A stretch of DNA of 64,000 nt, taken from Spongilla lacustris. Its lineage: Eukaryota > Porifera > Demospongiae > Spongillida > Spongillidae. The notes below the pieces were generated by a model, which searched no databases, was not told where the DNA came from, and was given only the letters and a program-made list of their open reading frames with translations. The stretch lies in the NCBI GenBank assembly GCA_949361645.1, contig OX442416.1:1651369-1715368 (forward strand), written 5' to 3'. Numbering within the stretch: position 1 is the first letter of the stretch; each line of letters begins with the position of its first letter. The position numbers were made by a program, and so were the translations under genes. Below, piece after piece: positions 57,200 through 64,000 of the stretch.

Positions 57200-58675
57200 C
57201 CCATAAAGACGACGACGACGACTATGGACAAATTACGGTCTGGGAACGAGAACTACGACCTTTTTTGTTCTCTTAAAGTAAACGGTCTGGCGACTCGAAC
57301 AAAACATCAAAATGATCGTCTTTCCATTGTGGATCAATAGCAATAAACAGCTACACTATCTGTTTCTCGGTTCGTGAGTTATACGCGCGAAGCGGGTTTT
57401 TTTTTAATGATTTCATGATACGGCACAAATCCTATATGAGAGTTACTGCCGTAACTCTCTAAAAAGCGTCAATTCTAACTTTGTTTTGAATAAATCTGAA
57501 CCATTGGTACTTATAAATTCAACACAAATTCAAGTCTCACTACCCCTATATGCACTAGCAACGAAACACAGAATGTCTTTTTGAACACCATCCTGCACTT
57601 TCCTGATGACCGCCGATTTCTGCATATGATTTTCAGATCCAGAAAAACCTGAATTTAAAAAAAAAAATGTATTTGGGAAAATCGATTTTCATTATTCAGG
57701 TGAGGTTACATAAACATACATACATATCTGCATGGCTTGCATTCGTTGATTCACACCATCTTTGCCCTCATGTGAATCACATACAGGGAAATGTGCGGGG
57801 GGCATCTCTGCTGTTACACGGTTACATCGTGTGGCTGTAGGGAGGGTGTCTGGGCAGGTCACTCCTATTTCATTACATCGAAACGATGACGTGTGTCAAA
57901 AAGACCGACGCCCAGAAATTTTGAAATGAAATCGTAAGCCTTTCAACAAAATGGCCACATCAAAGCAACGTTGGAATGTGCACTAGTCCTCTGTCTTAAA
58001 TGCAACAAAGGATAGCAACAGCTGTGCAGTTTTGTAAGTTCTCTACCTGGTTCAGCAGTGTTGATTCTATAACTTGTGCCGCTCGATCGCCACGCGAGGA
58101 AAGGCAGGCGCCGTATATGTATAATTATATATATATAGTTGTCTCACGAATTTGATTATGCCCAAATTCCTGAAGTTTTGGTGCCTAAACTGAGCAGAGA
58201 TCATATACATGATCTCTGACTGAGGTTAGTACCTTATTGTGGATAGGAACAGAGCCGAGCTGGCTGTAATAATTATATATATACGTTTTGCCGGAAACTG
58301 TGACAACTGTATGTGGGCTACATGTACCGAGCTCTCAATGAAGCAAGGATGGAGAGGGTTAAACGTCACGGATTCCAATCCTTGATTCCACGAGAGACCT
58401 GATCTCTCTCTGGTTCCACCATACTGATAGATAGTTTAGAGAAAAACTAAACTATCTAAAATAACTATGGTTCCACGAACCACCGCAAATTGCACAGATT
58501 CCGTTATACTGCACGTTAGATATCGTAGCGCATTCCTGCGGTCAATTAAGCGTCCTCGGGTTTTTTTTTCTTCATTTTTTCTACGGCATTTTCCGAACGA
58601 ACGTCAACCGATCCGCTGTATGAGAATAGACCAAAAATATGAATATCGGGTCTGGAGACGAGACAGTTTTTAACA
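57200..58675. other. intergenic region upstream of LSM10
   Basis: No gene recognised. Short tcgggtctggagacgagac at about 58645 and acggtctgggaacgagaac at about 57236 look like solitary ends of the same MULE-like family. The LSM10 promoter must lie here, but no clear TATA element is placed. Confidence 0.4.
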
Positions 58676-59445
58676 ATGGCGTCGGATATGAGCCGTACAG
58701 ACAAAGTGTTATCTTGCAAAACTCTCACGTGCTTTCTGCAAGGCTTGGAAGGCTATTCGACCACCATTGAGCTGAGGAATGAGATCACAGTTAGCGGGAC
58801 GGTCGTGTCCGTGGATAGCAAAATGAAGTGAGCAGCACATACTAGTACTAGTATATGGGCAGCTATATGACCGCCTGCGGAGTAACGAGCAGACGAGCTA
58901 ATCAGTTGTTTCTTACAGTATCTCACTACAAGATGTAGAATACACTAAGCTGGATGTGAGTGCTACAGATAACATTATAGCCACCCCAATACTAGCTAGT
59001 ACAGCAAATGCCCTTACCGTAGGGTCACACGACCACCTTCGACGACTTGTTTATCCCGGGTCGACAAGTTCGTTACGTACAAGTAAGGTCTTATATGCGT
59101 GATATATACACGTATTATACACACCGTGGCATGCACTGATACACGTACAGGTACCCGAAACGATAAACGTGATGGGAACGGTTCGCAATAAGGTGAAGGA
59201 AGGAGCCCCCATCCCTTTAGATCGCACGTGCCTCATCTCTCCCGCCCATACAGGTGCGGGAGCTACTGTCGCAGCGCAAGGTGATGAACAAACAGAAGAT
59301 GATGCGGAGCAGGCGTGACAAGCACGACGAAGACAGGCAGAGGGCCAGGGAATTCAAGTTGGGCCGGGGAAGAGGCGCCGCAGACGACGTCAAACGTACG
59401 GTAGCGCAGCTAGACCCGCTCCACAGCGGTGATGGAGCCACGTGA
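58676..59445 (+). CDS. LSM10: U7 snRNP Sm-like protein LSm10
   Basis: Exons 58676-58827, 58919-58955, 59023-59082, 59151-59192 and 59254-59445; all borders are gt/ag and phases match, giving 160 residues. LSm10 replaces SmD1 in the heptameric ring of the U7 snRNP, which processes the 3' ends of replication-dependent histone mRNAs in the nucleus. The Sm1 motif LQGLEGYSTTIELRN...VSVDSKMN and the Sm2 motif LFIPGRQVRYVQVPE match vertebrate LSm10 in order and spacing. Residues 1-15 (MASDMSRTDKVLSCK) are the N-terminal helix region. The C-terminal part (RSRRDKHDEDRQRAREFKLG) is basic and longer than in vertebrate LSm10 (about 123 residues). A canonical AATAAA sits 8 bp after the stop at 59453-59458. 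SmD1 is excluded because the typical C-terminal GR repeat is absent, apart from one GRGRG. Confidence 0.85.
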
Positions 59446-59452
59446 ACACACA

Positions 59453-59458
59453 AATAAA
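59453..59458 (+). terminator. polyadenylation signal AATAAA of LSM10
   Basis: Exact AATAAA 8 bp downstream of the LSM10 stop codon. The 3' UTR must be short because the convergent gene ends at 59664. Confidence 0.75.
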
Positions 59459-59499
59459 GCCCACCAATACAATATACGTATATGTGTATGTGAATGATG

Positions 59500-59640
59500 A
59501 GGATACAAATAGAATGAATCACGTGATGCGCGGTGTACATAGAATGAATCACGTGATGCGATGTGTATATAGAATGAATCACGTGATGCGATGTGTATAT
59601 AGAATGAATCACGTGATGCGAGGTGTGCATATAATGAACA
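59500..59640. repeat. 30-bp repeat, about 4.5 copies, between convergent genes
   Basis: Unit agaatgaatcacgtgatgcg plus atgtgtatat. Each unit contains the palindrome atcacgtgat, an E-box-type CACGTG core. Confidence 0.93.
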
Positions 59641-59663
59641 GGCAGCTGTTTGGCTATTCCACA

Positions 59664-60500
59664 TCAGGATTCCAGTAAGGCCACCTCCTCCTTGTGGGCC
59701 TTGGAGACCATGTGAGCCTGGTAAGGCTTGGGACCATTGAGGTGCTTGTTGCACACCTCACAGAAGTACTCGTCCGGCCCTCCCTTCACCTGGGCATCCC
59801 TGTTGTATGCCGAGACGTAGGGCTTTGGGGCCTTGGGCTGGAGAGGAGGAGGGGGGAATCCCTTCCCTGACTCTGCTTGCTTCAACTGGGTGTGCCTCTT
59901 AGCCCTCTCCTTACGCTCCTCTTCCTTCATCAAGAGGGCAGAGTACTCCAGCCAGGGCAATGTGGTCTGCATGATAGGAGGGTAGGCCAGTATGAATGAA
60001 CAATTTATCTAATTATTTAAATGATCAGAGAGATATTTCAAAAATATGTCAACGCTCCAAGCATTCCCATCACTACACATCTCCACCATTGCACCACTGC
60101 ACATCCCCACTCTTCCCCTAGCTTGATACATACACAGCTTTGAGAACTAAAGGGCTCAAATACATGTACAAGCCCATCAACACAGCATCCGTTAAACCAC
60201 CACCCCATATAATGCCCACCACAGCACCCGTTAACCCACTACTACATATAATGCCCACCACAGTGGTCATCCATTAACCCACTACTCCATATAATGCCCA
60301 CCACAGCATCCGTTAACCCACTACTCTATATAATGCCCATCACGGCACCCATTTACCCACTACTCCATATAACGCCCATCAACGTGACTTACGTTGTTGT
60401 TCTTCAAGATGACATATGAGGAGGGCACACACCCCTCCACACCCTCAGTGTTCCTGGCCCTCCACCAATGCTCATTGTGCTCCCCCAGATATTCCAGCAT
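59664..60500 (-). CDS. 3' part of SH3 / U1-matrin-type zinc-finger protein
   Basis: Two exons: 60500-60393 (36 codons, acceptor ggccag, donor AAC|gtaagt) and 59966-59664 (acceptor catgcag, stop TAA/TAG at 59664). The first encodes the second half of an SH3 domain: LEYLGEHNEHWWRAR, then EG(C)VPSSYV, with the diagnostic WW and P..YV. The second encodes a charged helix (KEEERKERAKRHTQ), a proline-rich linker and one zinc finger FCEVCNKHL...H.....H, C-x2-C-x12-H-x5-H, the U1/matrin type that binds RNA or double-stranded RNA. The combination suggests an adaptor linking proline-rich ligands to RNA (inference). Upstream exons were not found; the array at 60.6-63.5 kb occupies the next intron or the intergenic space. 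It converges on LSM10 with about 220 bp between stop codons. Confidence 0.75.
60180..60385. repeat. about 40-bp repeat, 5 copies, in intron
   Basis: Units of catccgttaacccactactc plus catataatgcccaccacag between the two zinc-finger gene exons, ending next to the exon donor. Confidence 0.9.
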
Positions 60501-60589
60501 CTGGCCTGGGGAGGAGGGCATGGTGGTGAGTGGTGGGAGGAGGGCATGGTGGTGGCATTGTGAAGGATATAATGAAGCAAATTGAATTC

Positions 60590-60920
60590 ATGTCACCACC
60601 TCCTCCATGACCACCTCCCTCATGGCCACCTCCTCCATGACCACCTCCCCCATGGCCACCTCCCTCATGGCCACCTCCTCCATGACCACCTCCCCCATGG
60701 CCACCTCCCTCATGGCCACCTCCCCCATGGCCACCTCCCTCATGGCCACCTCCTCCATGACCACCTCCCCCATGACCACCTTCCCATAGCCACTTCCCCC
60801 ATGGCCACCTCCCCCATAGCCACCTCCCTCATGGCCACCTCCCCTATGACCACCTTCCCATAGCCACTTCCCCTATGGCCACCTCCCTCATGACCACCTC
60901 CCCCCATGGCCACCTATGGG
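60590..60920. repeat. 15-bp minisatellite (catggccacctccc)
   Basis: About 21 units of ccatggccacctccc with tgacc/tagcc variants. Confidence 0.94.
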
Positions 60921-61024
60921 ACAGGGTTGCCGTGATACACTACAGATCAAAGGTATTGTCCATTGCAATAGTATGGTATCGACATATTATTGACGTATAT
61001 TGTCACACTGCTCTGGGACAGGTG

Positions 61025-63497
61025 TTATGGTAAGGAACACAGCAACTGATACACACACAGCACCAACTGATACACACACAGCACCAACTGATACACACAC
61101 AGCACCAACTGATACACACACAGCACCAACTGATACACACACAGCACCAACTGATACACACACAGCACCAACTGATACACACACAGCACCAAATGATACA
61201 CACAGCACCAACTGATACACACAGCACCAACTGATACACACAGCACCAACTGATACACACATAGCACCAACTGATACACACACAGCACCAACTGATACAC
61301 ACAGCACCAACTGATACACACACAGCACCAACTGATACACACAGCACCAACTGATACACACAGCACCAACTGATACACACACAGCACCAACTGATACACA
61401 CAGCACCAACTGATACACACAGCACCAACTGATACACACAGTACCAACTGATACACACAGCACCAACTGATACACACACAGCACCAACTGATACACACAC
61501 AGCACCAACTGATACACACATAGCACCAACTGATACACACATAGCACCAACTGATACACACAGCACCAACTGATACACACACAGCACCAACTGATACACA
61601 CACAGCACCCACTGATACACACACAGCACCAACTGATACACACACAGCACCAACTGATACACACACAGCACCAACTGATACACACACAGCACCAACTGAT
61701 ACACACACAGCACCCACTGATACACACACAGCACCAACTGATACACACACAGCACCAACTGATACACACACAGCACCAACTGATACACACAGCACCAACT
61801 GATACACACAGCACCAACTGATACACACACAGCACCAACTGATACACACACAGCACCAACTGATACACACAGCACCAACTGATACACACACAGCACCCAC
61901 TGATACACACACAGCACCAACTGATACACACACAGCACCAACTGATACACACACAGCACCAACTGATACACACACAGCACCCACTGATACACACACAGCA
62001 CCAACTGATACACACACAGCACCAACTGATACACACACAGCACCAACTGATACACACAGCACCAACTGATACACACACAGCACCAACTGATACACACAGC
62101 ACCAACTGATACACACACAGCACCAACTGATACACACATAGCACCAACTGATACACACACAGCACCAACTGATACACACAGCACCAACTGATACACACAG
62201 CACCAACTGATACACACACAGCACCAACTGATACACACAGCACCAACTGATACACACACAGCACCAACTGATACACACACAGCACCAACTGATACACACA
62301 CAGCACCAACTGATACACACAGCACCAACTGATACACACACAGCACCAACTGATACACACACAGCACCAACTGATACACACACAGCACCAACTGATACAC
62401 ACACAGCACCAACTGATACACACACAGCACCAACTGATACACACAGCACCAACTGATACATACATGGTCATGGAGGAGGTGGCCATGAGGGAGGTGGTCA
62501 TGGAGGAGGTGGTGACATGAATTCAATTTGCTTCATTATATCCTTCACCAACTGATACACACACAGCACCAACTGATACACACAGCACCAACTGATACAC
62601 ACACAGCACCAACTGATACACACAGCACCAACTGATACACACACAGCACCAACTGATACACACAGCACCAACTGATACACACAGCACCAACTGATACACA
62701 CACAGCACCAACTGATACACACACAGCACCAACTGATACACACACAGCACCAACTGATACACACAGCACCAACTGATACACACACAGCACCAACTGATAC
62801 ACACACAGCACCAACTGATACACACATAGCACCAACTGATACACACACAGCACCAACTGATACACACAGCACCAACTGATACACACACAGCACCAACTGA
62901 TACACACATAGCACCAACTGATACACACAGCACCAACTGATACACACACAGCACCAACTGATACACACACAGCACCAACTGATACACACATAGCACCAAC
63001 TGATACACACACAGCACCAACTGATACACACATAGCACCAACTGATACACACACAGCACCAACTGATACACACACAGCACCAACTGATACACACAGCACC
63101 AACTGATACACACACAGCACCAACTGATACACACACAGCACCAACTGATACACATAGCACCAACTGATACACACACAGCACCAACTGATACACACATAGC
63201 ACCAACTGATACACACAGCACCAACTGATACACACACAGCACCAACTGATACACACAGCACCAACTGATACACACACAGCACCAACTGATACACACAGCA
63301 CCAACTGATACACACACAGCACCAACTGATACACACAGCACCAACTGATACACACACAGCACCAACTGATACACACACAGCACCAACTGATACACACAGT
63401 ACCAACTGATACACACATAGCACCACCTGATACACACACAGCACCAACTGATACACACACAGCACCAACTGATACACACAGCACCAACTGATACACA
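61025..63497. repeat. 19/21-bp minisatellite, about 120 copies, with an inverted insert
   Basis: Unit caccaactgatacacacaca plus g, or two bases shorter (one ca fewer). The array is interrupted at about 62461-62548 by a non-array segment that is the reverse complement of 60558-60645. The minus-strand open frames over 1000 nt are artefacts of unit composition. Confidence 0.96.
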
Positions 63498-63577
63498 GCA
63501 ACTTAGGAGCACATGAAGGTAACAGGCAAGCCTGCACACAGCAACATACACAGTAAAATGCCCCACCCCCACCATAA

Positions 63578-63764
63578 GCAGTACCCACTCGGTCATAGAG
63601 AAAATTTGTAGCTTGATCACACATGTAGCGTATACATTGGTAACTAAGCCAACAGTTAGCCAGTTTCTATGTACACTGATGAAAACTAAAAGTTGCCTTA
63701 GTTACCAATGTATACACTTTGTTATCTCTATGACTGAGCTGCTTTATGACAGAGTGGGTACTGC
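63578..63764. repeat. imperfect inverted repeat
   Basis: gcagtacccactc (63578-63590) pairs with gagtgggtactgc (63752-63764), and gtatacattggtaactaag with cttagttaccaatgtatac further in; ctatga/tcatag also pair. Possibly a small foldback element. Confidence 0.75.
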
Positions 63765-64000
63765 ATATGGAGGGGGTGTGGCAGGTACTGCATATGGAGG
63801 GGGTGTGGCAGGTACTGCATATGGAGGGGGTGGGGCAGGTACTGCATATGGAGGGGGTGGGGCATGTACTGCATATGGAGGGGGTGGGGCATGTACTGCA
63901 TATGGAGGGTGTGTGGCAGGTACTGCATATGGAGGGGGTGTGGCAGGTACTGCATATGGAGGGGGTGTGGCAGGTACTGCATATGGAGGGGGTGTGGCAG
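63757..64000. repeat. 27-bp minisatellite, about 9 copies, continues past window
   Basis: Unit gtactgcatatggagggggt plus gtggcag. Confidence 0.95.

Noticed and set aside
61025..63497. CRISPR-like array
   Set aside because: Units are contiguous with no unique spacers; plain minisatellite in a eukaryotic genome.
60987..63624. Minus-strand frames rich in CVSVGAV/ISWCC/YQLVL
   Set aside because: Three overlapping frames of the same 19/21-bp repeat; no start context, domain or splice sites.

Overview
The window looks like a chromosome-scale assembly of an intron-rich metazoan, most probably a demosponge. Three things point that way: an ankyrin/TKL-type protein kinase of the style that is massively expanded in sponges, a matrin-type zinc-finger gene and an LSM10 gene with short introns, and a large secretory-pathway receptor gene with many small introns. 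The exact 200-base run of N (46301-46500) is a typical scaffolding gap. No bacterial operons, CRISPR arrays or tRNA/rRNA genes were recognised.

Layout. 0.7-6.1 kb holds remnants of two Ty3/gypsy-like retroelements with a 28-bp minisatellite between them. 7.1-7.5 kb has one isolated ankyrin-repeat exon (minus strand) beside a 39-bp minisatellite. 9.07-11.75 kb is one hAT-like DNA element (8-bp target-site duplication, TSD) with a smaller 372-bp inverted-repeat element (9-bp TSD) nested inside. 12.0-17.4 kb is a decayed tandem copy of the 3' end of the large gene that follows. 18.7-42.6 kb is one minus-strand gene that I could assemble completely. It has 25 exons with every splice phase matching and encodes about 1516 residues: signal peptide, Sema domain, PSI domain, about nine fibronectin type III (FN3) domains, one transmembrane helix and a tail of about 19 residues. 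42.8-44.6 kb has weak minus-strand exons and a 193-bp MITE. 45.5-48.2 kb is minisatellite and the assembly gap. 49.5-52.8 kb is an ankyrin-TKL kinase locus (minus) that looks broken. 53-58 kb is gene-poor with palindromes and a 606-bp element of the same terminal family as the 10.9-kb one. 58.7-59.4 kb is LSM10 (plus, five exons). 59.66-60.5 kb is the 3' end of an SH3 plus U1/matrin-type zinc-finger gene (minus), followed by 3 kb of minisatellite to the window end.

The main result is the Sema-PSI-FN3-TM receptor-like protein. Classical semaphorins carry Ig or thrombospondin modules after PSI, and plexins and MET carry IPT domains and a large cytoplasmic domain. This protein has an FN3 stalk and almost no cytoplasmic part. 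The second theme is minisatellites. Many introns of this gene carry a private array, and in several places the array unit contains, or directly abuts, the splice site itself. The tandem duplication dates one array: the same intron has one unit in one copy and about 16 in the other.

All exon calls come from reading splice consensus, phase and domain motifs by eye. No database search or transcript data were used.
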